Assembly (NCBI GenBank): GCA_023394045.1
Contig: JAEXBN010000039.1
Span: 1-8,260 of the forward strand
Direction of reading: 5' to 3'
Length of the DNA: 8,260 nt
DNA from: Bacillota bacterium
GTDB taxonomy: Bacteria; Bacillota; Clostridia; Tissierellales; Peptoniphilaceae
Below, one piece after another: positions 1 through 6,662 of the stretch. The first letter of the stretch is position 1; every line of letters starts with the position of its first letter. Made by a program: the position numbers and the translations under genes. The notes beneath the pieces are model-generated. The model searched no databases, was not told where the DNA came from, and saw only the letters and a program-made list of their open reading frames with translations.

Positions 1-85
1 GTCCCGGAATGGGGCAGAATAAGGTATACTAAGGCGAATGATTGCAGGAGAGTTCTGAGCATTCAGATCGGTGGCCTGCGCATGT

Positions 86-91
86 AGGAGG
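86..91 (+). promoter_or_regulatory. Ribosome binding site deciding the ktrB start
   Basis: AGGAGG followed by four A residues and ATG at 96. It favours this ATG over the in-frame TTG at 42. A frame open from base 1 ends in TAG at 85-87, just where this site begins; if it is the tail of an upstream gene, ktrB would be tightly coupled to it, but 28 codons are too few to judge. Confidence 0.7.
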
Positions 92-95
92 AAAA

Positions 96-1451
96 ATGCA
101 AAAAGCTCAGGGGCGGGGGATGCTTCAACGTCTGGAAAAGAACCCGCCGCGTTTTTTTTTGATCGGATATTTACTGTTGATCTTCATAGGAGCCTTTTTA
201 TTGATGCTCCCGATGGCTTATTCCGGTGAGGGGAAAGCTTCGCCGGTGATTGCGGTTTTTACGGCGACATCGGCCGTCTGCGTGACAGGGCTTTCGCCGG
301 TCGTCACGCAGACGTTCTGGACGCCTTTTGGTCAAACGGTGATTCTTGCCCTGATTCAGGTGGGCGGGCTGGGGATTGTGACGGCGATGGCGCTTTTCGG
401 CTTTCTCATCAACCGGCGCTTCACCATGTCCAGCCGGCTGTTGATGCGGGAAGAAAAGAACCAATCGGAGTTGACCGGCATGGTGAAGCTGATCCGTTTT
501 ATTCTCCTTGCCACCTTTGGAATCGAATTGATGGGCATCTTCCTCCTGTCGATCCGGTTTGTGCCCCTCTATGGATGGCAAAATGGAGTTTATGCCGCGA
601 TTTTTCATTCGATTTCCGCCTTCTGCAACGCCGGATTTGATTTGATCGGACCAGACAGTTTGGTTCCCTTCCAAAGGGATGCCTATGTGCTGCTCACCAT
701 TGCGGCATTGATTATTGTTTCCGGATTGGGATACACCGTGTATCTCGATCTGATCACGCACAAAAAGGGCAGAAGATTTCGTTTGCATACGAAAATCGCG
801 CTGAGCGCCACGCTGGCGCTTTTGATCGGAGGAACGCTTCTATTCTATTTTGGTGAGGCATCGAATGGAGCGACGCTGGGTCATCTGAGCCAGCCGGATC
901 GTTGGCTCAATGCTTTTTTTCAATCAGTGACGACAAGAACCGCAGGCTTTTTCGCGATTCCTCAGAATGCGTTGCAGCCGGTCGGTCTCCTCACCACGCT
1001 CGTCTTGATGTTTATCGGCGGATCCCCCATGGGGACGGCTGGCGGACTCAAAACGACCACGACGGTGGTGCTGTTGCTTGGTGCGGTTTCGGAACTTCGC
1101 AATGCGCCGGAGACCCCCGTCTTTCAGCGCAACTTTCCACGGCGTGTGACCCGAAGCGCCTTCATTTTATTTCTTCTCAGCCTCTTATGGGTGTTGATCG
1201 TGGTCATGCTTCTGTCGTTTACGGAACAGGGAAAGGCGCTGGGGGATCTTTTCTTTGAAGTGATCTCGGCTTATGGGACGGTTGGATTGACGCGGGGAAT
1301 CACAGGATCCCTCAGCTCTGTAGGGAGTCTGCTGGTTGCGCTGACGATGCTGTTTGGCAAACTGGGTCCGTTGACGCTATTACATGCTCTCATTCCCACA
1401 TCGGAAACTCCAGCCAACCGTTTGGCAGAAGAATCGATTCTTGTGGGGTGA
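96..1451 (+). CDS. ktrB: KtrB/TrkH-family potassium-translocating membrane subunit
   Basis: Integral-membrane subunit of a Ktr-type K+ uptake system; it forms the ion path and is gated by the cytosolic KtrA ring encoded just downstream. Numbered from the start chosen here, the 451-aa protein shows the four pore-loop repeats of the TrkH/KtrB superfamily: TSAVCVTGL near 58-66, SAFCNAGF 174-181, TTRTAGF 279-285 and SAYGTVGLT 391-399, each with its filter glycine. The intramembrane gating loop GGSPMGTAGGLKTTT is at 308-322. Hydrophobic segments surround each repeat, and the C-terminus (FGKLGPLT ... EESILVG) matches the KtrB pattern. Length fits the family. I chose ATG 96 because AGGAGG lies 4 nt upstream; an in-frame TTG at 42 would add 18 polar residues with no clear ribosome binding site, and an in-frame ATG also exists at 120. 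Ion preference (K+ versus K+/Na+ coupling) cannot be read from sequence. Confidence 0.95.
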   Translation: MQKAQGRGMLQRLEKNPPRFFLIGYLLLIFIGAFLLMLPMAYSGEGKASPVIAVFTATSAVCVTGLSPVVTQTFWTPFGQTVILALIQVGGLGIVTAMALFGFLINRRFTMSSRLLMREEKNQSELTGMVKLIRFILLATFGIELMGIFLLSIRFVPLYGWQNGVYAAIFHSISAFCNAGFDLIGPDSLVPFQRDAYVLLTIAALIIVSGLGYTVYLDLITHKKGRRFRLHTKIALSATLALLIGGTLLFYFGEASNGATLGHLSQPDRWLNAFFQSVTTRTAGFFAIPQNALQPVGLLTTLVLMFIGGSPMGTAGGLKTTTTVVLLLGAVSELRNAPETPVFQRNFPRRVTRSAFILFLLSLLWVLIVVMLLSFTEQGKALGDLFFEVISAYGTVGLTRGITGSLSSVGSLLVALTMLFGKLGPLTLLHALIPTSETPANRLAEESILVG

Positions 1452-1604
1452 AGATCCTTTCGCTCGGCCTTCGAGCGGATCAATGAGTTGCCGCAGCGAG
1501 GCAATCAAGAGAACAAACAAAAATAAATCGAACGTTTCGTCTGAATATTTATATACAGGAATACAGGGGAGGATATCGGCGCTGCCGAAAGATGGAGGGA
1601 TGCG
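1452..1604 (+). other. Intergenic region between ktrB and ktrA with small hairpins
   Basis: 153 nt without a supported gene. Three short inverted repeats are visible. CGCTCG 1461-1466 pairs with CGAGCG 1472-1477 over a 5-nt loop, extended by GATC 1453-1456 with GATC 1478-1481 across a one-sided bulge. TTGCC 1488-1492 pairs with GGCAA 1500-1504. TCGGC 1576-1580 pairs with GCCGA 1584-1588 over a 3-nt loop, just upstream of the ktrA ribosome binding site. None is followed by a T run, so an intrinsic terminator is not supported. An A/T-rich stretch (1511-1557) contains TATACA at 1552-1557, a possible -10 element, but no matching -35 box is found 16-18 nt upstream. I looked for conserved blocks of the ydaO c-di-AMP riboswitch, which controls ktr genes in Bacillus, and did not see them. 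Confidence 0.45.
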
Positions 1605-2258
1605 ATGCATCAGAAAAAAACATTCGCAGTCATAGGATGCGGTCGGTTTGGCGCGAGCTTGGCTCGTGAATTATCCAGCATGGGACAGGAAGTGCTGGCC
1701 GTCGATAAGTCTAAGGAGATGGTCGACGCCTTAGGCGAGGTGGTGACGGTAGCGGTGCAGGCGGATGTCACCCAGGAGGGCGCATTGGACGGCATTGGTC
1801 TTCATAATGTCGATACAGCAATCATTGCCATGAGTTCGGATTTTGAAGCCTCGGTTATGGCGACGACGATCTGCAGGGAAAAGAAGATTCATACGATTAT
1901 CGCCAAGGCAATGAATGAGAGGCATGGTCGTATTTTGCAACGCATGGGGGCGCAGAAATTGATTTTGCCCGAGCGTGAAATGGGGGTGCGCCTGGCGCAT
2001 TCCTTGGTGGAGCAGACCATCTATGATCGGATCCGGATGTCGGATCAATTTTCCGTGGAGGAGCTGGCGCTTCCCCAGAGCTGGGTGAATCGCCATCTCA
2101 ACGAGCTGAATTTGCGCACCCGTGCACAGATCAGCGTTGTGGCAATCCAGCGTGATGGGGAATTGGAGATCAATCCAGATCCGGACTTTTATTTTGAGGA
2201 GGGCGATGTGGTTTACGCACTCGGTCCCAACGACGCGTTGGAAAGGCTGAAGCGATGA
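1605..2258 (+). CDS. ktrA: KtrA potassium uptake regulatory subunit (RCK/TrkA domains)
   Basis: Cytosolic gating subunit of the Ktr K+ transporter. In the family it forms an octameric ring under KtrB that binds ATP/ADP in its N-terminal domain and, in Bacillota, c-di-AMP in its C-terminal domain. The 217-aa product has a Rossmann RCK_N domain (about 5-135) with the nucleotide-binding loop GCGRFG at 11-16 and an acidic residue ending strand 2 (D34 in LAVD). The PEREMGVRLA segment (122-131) corresponds to PEKDMGVKIA in B. subtilis KtrA, so E123 aligns with the family's Mg2+-linked glutamate E125. A TrkA_C/RCK_C domain follows (about 142-217). Length is close to the 222 aa of B. subtilis KtrA. 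GGAGGG at 1594-1599 sits 5 nt before the ATG. The stop codon overlaps the next start (ATGA). Whether it binds c-di-AMP is inferred from the family only. Confidence 0.95.
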   Translation: MHQKKTFAVIGCGRFGASLARELSSMGQEVLAVDKSKEMVDALGEVVTVAVQADVTQEGALDGIGLHNVDTAIIAMSSDFEASVMATTICREKKIHTIIAKAMNERHGRILQRMGAQKLILPEREMGVRLAHSLVEQTIYDRIRMSDQFSVEELALPQSWVNRHLNELNLRTRAQISVVAIQRDGELEINPDPDFYFEEGDVVYALGPNDALERLKR

Positions 2259-3082
2259 GGGATATCGGTTCGCCTGTGCTTGAGATCAGAAGTGTGCAGA
2301 ATCCCTCGTTTAAGCGGTGGACGCGCTTGCTGACACCCAAGGGGCGAAAAAAAGAGGGACGCTTTTTGGTTGAAACGCGGAAGATGATTGGGGAAGCGGT
2401 ACGCAGCGGGCTGACACCGCAGACGCTGATTTGTTTAGAATCGGAAAAAGAGGACGGTTGGTGCGGACAAAAGGCATCCGACGACTCGTTCATTGAGGCG
2501 TTTCCGCAGATCGCTCGGATTCCCGAAACGATGTTCCGTTCGCTGACGACGATGGAGACACCGGATGGGTGGCTTGCGGTCTTTCAACAACCGGAGTACG
2601 CTGAACATGAAGCGGAGGAGTGGACAGGACGCATTCTGATTTTGGATCATATTCAGGATCCCGGCAATCTGGGAGCGATGCTGCGAAGCGCGGAGGCCTT
2701 TGGCTTTCGCCGGGTGATTGGTGTGGATACGGTGGATTTTTGGAATCCTAAAGTGCTGCGTGGTTCGATGGGATCCGTCTTTCGGCTGGATTTGAGTCCG
2801 ATGCACGTGGATGCCTTTTTATCCCTGATGCAGAAGCGGGGGACGTTTCCCGTTCTGGGCGCTGATTTGGCAGGAACGGATCTTCGTTCCTTCGCATGGC
2901 CGGCATCCTTTGGCTTGATCATTGGGAATGAAGGGCGGGGGTTGCGGCCGGAAATGGATGCCTGTCTCGATCAGCGCATTACGATTCCCATGCAGGGGAA
3001 GACGGAGTCGCTGAATGCGGCGGTATCTGCTTCATTGCTCATGGCGTTTGCAGCGCTTGAAGGGGCGGAAAACCTCCGATAA
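2255..3082 (+). CDS. rlmP: SpoU/TrmH-family 23S rRNA 2'-O-methyltransferase, RlmP (YsgA)-like
   Basis: SPOUT-class, SAM-dependent RNA ribose methyltransferase. The 275-aa product has an N-terminal substrate-binding region (about 13-115, beginning NPSFKRW, with EGRFLVET at 34-41) and a C-terminal trefoil-knot domain with all three SpoU motifs: motif 1 DPGNLGAMLRSAEAFG (135-150) with catalytic-type N138 and R144; motif 2 IIGNEGRGL (222-230); motif 3 IPMQGKTESLNAAVSAS (244-260). In B. subtilis the gene directly upstream of pheS is ysgA (rlmP), whose product makes Gm2553 in the 23S rRNA A-loop; the same position here is why I prefer RlmP over RlmB or TrmH. It is somewhat longer than YsgA (about 248 aa). 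The start overlaps the ktrA stop by 4 nt and GGAAAGG lies 8 nt upstream, implying translational coupling. Enzyme class is firm; the modified nucleotide is an inference from synteny. Confidence 0.9.
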   Translation: MRDIGSPVLEIRSVQNPSFKRWTRLLTPKGRKKEGRFLVETRKMIGEAVRSGLTPQTLICLESEKEDGWCGQKASDDSFIEAFPQIARIPETMFRSLTTMETPDGWLAVFQQPEYAEHEAEEWTGRILILDHIQDPGNLGAMLRSAEAFGFRRVIGVDTVDFWNPKVLRGSMGSVFRLDLSPMHVDAFLSLMQKRGTFPVLGADLAGTDLRSFAWPASFGLIIGNEGRGLRPEMDACLDQRITIPMQGKTESLNAAVSASLLMAFAALEGAENLR

Positions 3083-3115
3083 AATAAGTCAATCGGATGG
3101 ATGAGACAGACGATC

Positions 3116-3123
3116 AAAGGAGG
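3116..3123 (+). promoter_or_regulatory. Ribosome binding site deciding the pheS start
   Basis: AAAGGAGG ending 4 nt before ATG 3128. An in-frame ATG at 3101 would add nine residues and has no comparable site upstream. The gap from the methyltransferase stop (3083-3127) is only 45 nt and has no terminator-like hairpin with a T run, so no room for a T-box leader. Confidence 0.8.
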
Positions 3124-3127
3124 AAGC

Positions 3128-4165
3128 ATGATCGATCAATTAAATACATTAAAAGAGGAGGCGCTTGAGCGGATTCGCCAGGCGGAAGACGAAGAGGCGC
3201 TGGAACAAGTGCGCGTTTCCGTTCTTGGAAAAAAAGGCGCTTTAACTGATATTCTGAAACAGTTAAAATCGCTCACGCCGGAGGAGCGGCGTTCCGTGGG
3301 GCAGATGGCTAACCGCATCAAAAATGAATTACATGAGGCGATTCATGAACGACGCAATGCGCTGATGGAGCATGCCAGCGTTTTGGCATCGCCGCTGGAT
3401 TTGACGCGCCCGGGGATTTTGCCTCAACGCGGAGGGCTGCATCCCATTACTCAGATGATGTATGATTTGAACGATGCTTTTCTGTCTCTGGGCTTTGAGA
3501 TTTTTCGTGAAGATGATATCACGAGTGAAAAATACGCGTTTGATCACCTGAATTTTCCTCCCAATCATCCGGCGAGGGAATCGATGGACACCTACTGGCT
3601 GGCAGGCACGGCGGAGAAGAAGGGCGCTGAGCGCTTGGCGCTTCGGCCGCATCTGACCGGCGCATCGGTACGCTATTTACTGAAGCATGGTGCTCCGGCT
3701 CGGTTTATTTATCCTGGATCCGTGTACCGCAATGAAACGACCGATGCCCGCCACGAGCGCGCCTTTACCCAGTATGAGGCGCTGATCGTCGAAAAAGATT
3801 TTTCTTTTGCTTCTGGCCAGCTTCTGATCGATACCATTTTGGAAAAAGTCTTTGGCCATCCGATTCGCACACGGATGCGTGCCGGATTTTTCCCGTTCGT
3901 TGAGCCGGGATTTGAAATTGATATGGAGTGTCAGGTTTGCCATGGAGAAGGCTGCAGGACGTGCCATGGAATTGGATGGATTGAGGTCATGCCGGGAGGA
4001 TCGCCGCATCCGAATGTTCTGAAGGCGGCGGGGCTGGATCCCAATGTATGGTCGGGGTTCTATATCAATATTGGCCTTGATCGTTTGGTCATGATGCGTT
4101 ATGCCGTCGATGATGTCCGTCTGTTTCACAGCAACGATTTGCGCTTTCTGTCGCAGTTCCATTAA
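3128..4165 (+). CDS. pheS: Phenylalanine--tRNA ligase alpha subunit, divergent active site
   Basis: Catalytic subunit of the alpha2beta2 synthetase that charges tRNA-Phe in the cytoplasm. At 345 aa it matches B. subtilis PheS (344 aa). Residues 1-85 form the charged helical arm that contacts tRNA (LGKKGALT 33-40). The class II core begins near HPITQ 105-109 and keeps LNFPPNHPAR 141-150, motif 2 YPGSVYRNE 195-203, the amino-group-binding pair Q215/E217, FFPF 254-257 and HPNVL 294-298. Four cysteines (268, 271, 276, 279) match the CxxC...CxxC cluster also present in Bacillus PheS. Odd points: the HTSPVQ segment reads HLTGAS (175-180), and motif 3 reads GFYINIGLDR (310-319) instead of GFAFGMGPER, so the pocket alanine (E. 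coli A294, T. thermophilus A314) is Tyr312, the glycine two residues on is Asn314, and the ER pair is DR. The frame is intact, arguing against decay. Cognate Phe charging is the default; altered specificity is possible but unproven. Confidence 0.93.
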   Translation: MIDQLNTLKEEALERIRQAEDEEALEQVRVSVLGKKGALTDILKQLKSLTPEERRSVGQMANRIKNELHEAIHERRNALMEHASVLASPLDLTRPGILPQRGGLHPITQMMYDLNDAFLSLGFEIFREDDITSEKYAFDHLNFPPNHPARESMDTYWLAGTAEKKGAERLALRPHLTGASVRYLLKHGAPARFIYPGSVYRNETTDARHERAFTQYEALIVEKDFSFASGQLLIDTILEKVFGHPIRTRMRAGFFPFVEPGFEIDMECQVCHGEGCRTCHGIGWIEVMPGGSPHPNVLKAAGLDPNVWSGFYINIGLDRLVMMRYAVDDVRLFHSNDLRFLSQFH

Positions 4166-4170
4166 GGGGG
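4164..4170 (+). promoter_or_regulatory. Ribosome binding site of pheT, overlapping the pheS stop
   Basis: AAGGGGG begins within the pheS stop codon TAA (4163-4165). It lies 1 nt before the first of two tandem ATG codons (4172) and 4 nt before the second (4175), which favours the second as the main start. Confidence 0.6.
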
Positions 4171-4174
4171 AATG

Positions 4175-6619
4175 ATGAAACTTTCTTTTCAATGGCTGAA
4201 AAAATATGTCGCGCTTCCCGATACGCTGACCATGGAACAGTTGAGTTACGATCTGACCATGCGCACCGTCGAGGTGGAAGGAACGACCGATCTTCAGGAG
4301 CGTTACGCTCATATTGTGGCTGGCCGGATTTTATCGGTAAAGCCGCACCCTAACGCCGATCGTTTGCGCGTGTGTATGGTGGATGTTGGACTGGACGAGC
4401 CCAAGCAGATCGTTTGCGGCGGAGCGAATCTGGAAGAAGGGCATGACGTTGTGGTGACGCTTCCGGGATCGCATGCCATTTGGCACGGTGAAGGCGAGCC
4501 GATGCTGATTGAAGAGGCGGAGCTGCGTGGGGTTTCCTCTTTTGGAATGATTGCTGGCGCAGCAGAAGTCGGTCTGGAATTTTTATTTCCGGCGCATGAA
4601 CCGCACACCATTATCGATTTGACCGACTGGGGGATTGATCGGGAAACAGAGGTGCGGCCAGGAAAGCCGATTGCCGATATTCTCGGGTTGAACGATCAAA
4701 TTCTTGAAATTGAAAACAAATCGATCACCAACCGTCCGGATCTCTGGGGACACTATGGCGTGGCGCGAGAATTGGCGGCGATCTATCATCTTCCCCTCCA
4801 TCCGCTTCCAACCTTTGTACGTCCGGACGTTGAGTCTTATCCGCTGACCCTGGAGGCAACGGATCTGTGCCGCCGCTTTTTGGCAGCGCAATATGTCGGC
4901 GTGGATTCCAGACCTGCGCCGCTTTGGATGCGCGTCGCCCTGATGAAGGTGGACATTCGGCCGATCAACGCCCTCGTCGATCTGACCAACTATGTCATGA
5001 TGAGTGTCGGGCAGCCGACGCATGCCTATGATGCGCAGCACCTCAAAGGAGGAATTCAAGCGCGCCGTGCGGCAGAAGGAGAGACGCTGGAGTTGCTCGA
5101 TGGAAAGCAATTGACGTTATCGCCCGCCGACCTGGTGATTGCGGATCAGGAAAAGGCGCTGGGGCTTGCTGGCGTGATGGGCGGAAAGCAGGATTCGATT
5201 CTCTCTTCCACCACGGAGACGGTTTTTGAAGCGGCGGCATTCCGTCCGGAGAGCATCCGCAAAACGGCGCAGACTTTTGGACTGCGCACGGAAGCCTCAA
5301 GCCGGAATGAAAAGGGGATTGATGCGCAGCGCGTGGAACCGGCGTTTGCTTTATGGGATCAGATGCTGCATGAGCTGTTTCCAGAAGCTCGGCTGACGGC
5401 CTTTTCATTGGAGGATGCGGCGCTGACGGAGCGCGCTGTGGTCAATGTTTCCGTGGAGTGGCTGGTTCGGCGCCTTGGCCGGGAGCTGAACGTCGATGAG
5501 GTGAGGCAGTTTCTCTTGCCGCTTGGATTTGATGTGGAGGAAGAGCCCTCAGAAGGGGAGACCCTCCTTCATGTCTTGGCGCCGACTTGGCGTTCCACCG
5601 GAGACATCTCACTCCCGGATGATATTCTGGAAGAAATTGCCCGGATGATTGGCTATGAAAATTTCACGATGAAGGCGCCGGTGGTGAAATTGGATCATGC
5701 GGTCAATCAAGGCCCTTTCAGCTTGGAGCGCCGTTTGCTGGAGTATTTGGCTTTTACATGCGGATTTCAGGAAATTACGTCCTATCCGTGGGTCAATGAA
5801 CAGATGGCCGAAATTTCCGGCGTAAAAGAGGAAGACATGATTCGGCTGGATCAGCCGCCGGCTCCGGAACAATCGGGGTTGCGCACCACGCATATTCCCA
5901 ATTTGCTGGATGCCGTCGTCAAAAACATACGCTATTTTGATTCATTTCGTATTTTCGAGGTGGGACAAGTGTACCAGAAAGGGGCAATGAGTCCTTCTTC
6001 TCCGGATGAAGTGCTTCCCGCCATGCACAGAGAATTGGCGGGATGTATTGTGGGAAGCGATCCTGCTTCGCTGTTTTACGAAGTCAAGGGAGCCCTTGAG
6101 GGCATCGGAACGGCATGCCAGACCGCAGAGTTTCATTTTGCTCAGCATGATAAGCCGGTCTGGGCAGATATCAATGGGTGGCTGACGATTGAAACCGATG
6201 GAAAAGAAGTCGGATGCATGGGTCTGCTGTCGCATCGCGCTAAAGCAGGTGCTGGAATCAAGCATCATGATGTTTGTCTGTTTGCGATCAACTTAGAGTC
6301 GCTGAAGGTGTTTGATTCGAGATCCAACCAATTTACGCCGTTGCCTTTGTATCCTCATGTGTTCCAGGATCTTTCTCTATTGGCGGATGAGTCTCTGACG
6401 TGGAAGGAGATGCAACAGGCCGTTGCCTCGTATGTGGATCACGTTTCATTTGTGGATGAATATCGGGGTAAACAGATTCCAGAGGGTAAAAAATCCGTCA
6501 CGCTGCGCTTTGAGCTGGGCTCGGAGGAAAAGACGCTGAGTGCGGAGGAGATCGAGGAAAAAATGTCATCCGTTCGCGCCGCACTGAGGAAGGTTGGCGC
6601 GGAGGTGCGCGACGCTTGA
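4175..6619 (+). CDS. pheT: Phenylalanine--tRNA ligase beta subunit, divergent form
   Basis: Non-catalytic partner of PheS that binds tRNA-Phe and hydrolyses mischarged Tyr-tRNA-Phe. The 814-aa product (813 or so is usual) has the full bacterial domain order: N-terminal KLSFQWLKKYV; EMAP-like OB domain about 45-150 (KPHPNADRL, QIVCGG, LRG); B3/B4 editing domain about 210-395 with GQPTHAYD (His283, the editing histidine position) and SSRNEKGID (Glu379); B5 domain about 422-496 with acidic DDILEEIARMIGY; catalytic-like B6/B7 about 510-715; anticodon-binding FDX-ACB about 723-814 (YPHVFQDLSLL, EGKKSVTLRF). It is unlike B. subtilis PheT in several places: NKSITNRPDLWGHYG (181-195) replaces the usual TPNRADxxxxxG type stretch, PTWRSTGDIS (470-479) replaces PSRRGDI, and the catalytic-like domain has HDKPVWADING where HPGR is normally found. 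Tandem ATG at 4172/4175; I take the second on spacing. It directly follows pheS and the pair is presumably co-translated. Confidence 0.94.
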   Translation: MKLSFQWLKKYVALPDTLTMEQLSYDLTMRTVEVEGTTDLQERYAHIVAGRILSVKPHPNADRLRVCMVDVGLDEPKQIVCGGANLEEGHDVVVTLPGSHAIWHGEGEPMLIEEAELRGVSSFGMIAGAAEVGLEFLFPAHEPHTIIDLTDWGIDRETEVRPGKPIADILGLNDQILEIENKSITNRPDLWGHYGVARELAAIYHLPLHPLPTFVRPDVESYPLTLEATDLCRRFLAAQYVGVDSRPAPLWMRVALMKVDIRPINALVDLTNYVMMSVGQPTHAYDAQHLKGGIQARRAAEGETLELLDGKQLTLSPADLVIADQEKALGLAGVMGGKQDSILSSTTETVFEAAAFRPESIRKTAQTFGLRTEASSRNEKGIDAQRVEPAFALWDQMLHELFPEARLTAFSLEDAALTERAVVNVSVEWLVRRLGRELNVDEVRQFLLPLGFDVEEEPSEGETLLHVLAPTWRSTGDISLPDDILEEIARMIGYENFTMKAPVVKLDHAVNQGPFSLERRLLEYLAFTCGFQEITSYPWVNEQMAEISGVKEEDMIRLDQPPAPEQSGLRTTHIPNLLDAVVKNIRYFDSFRIFEVGQVYQKGAMSPSSPDEVLPAMHRELAGCIVGSDPASLFYEVKGALEGIGTACQTAEFHFAQHDKPVWADINGWLTIETDGKEVGCMGLLSHRAKAGAGIKHHDVCLFAINLESLKVFDSRSNQFTPLPLYPHVFQDLSLLADESLTWKEMQQAVASYVDHVSFVDEYRGKQIPEGKKSVTLRFELGSEEKTLSAEEIEEKMSSVRAALRKVGAEVRDA

Positions 6620-6652
6620 CCGCAGGATGAAAAGAAAAAGAGGAGCCAATCT

Positions 6653-6657
6653 GGAGG
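6653..6657 (+). promoter_or_regulatory. Ribosome binding site deciding the zapA start
   Basis: GGAGG 5 nt before the GTG at 6663. Upstream in-frame starts (ATG 6627, TTG 6594) lack a well-spaced site and would add basic residues not expected in ZapA. The 43 nt between the pheT stop and this GTG hold nothing else. Confidence 0.65.
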
Positions 6658-6662
6658 AGAGC

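Noticed and set aside
25..30. TATACT, a good -10 match upstream of ktrB
   Set aside because: No -35-like hexamer 16-18 nt upstream (the region reads TCCCGG) and no extended -10 TG; only about 24 bases of upstream context are available.
1..87. Open frame from base 1 ending at TAG 85-87, possible tail of an upstream gene
   Set aside because: Only 28 codons with no recognisable motif; cannot be told from chance.
1453..1481. Hairpin after ktrB considered as an intrinsic terminator
   Set aside because: Short stem with a bulge and no T run on either strand.
1452..1604. ydaO-type c-di-AMP riboswitch near ktr genes
   Set aside because: The gap is too short for the full element and none of its conserved blocks are visible.
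1384..1635. 83-codon plus-strand frame covering the ktrB-ktrA gap
   Set aside because: Overlaps the end of ktrB and the start of ktrA in another frame, no homology recognised, and no proper ribosome binding site.
1020..4041. GGATCC occurs at least seven times (1020, 1305, 2029, 2656, 2771, 3716, 4036)
   Set aside because: More than expected for a 6-mer, but all are inside coding regions in varied contexts and are explained by frequent GAT/ATC and GGA codons; no periodic or palindromic array structure.
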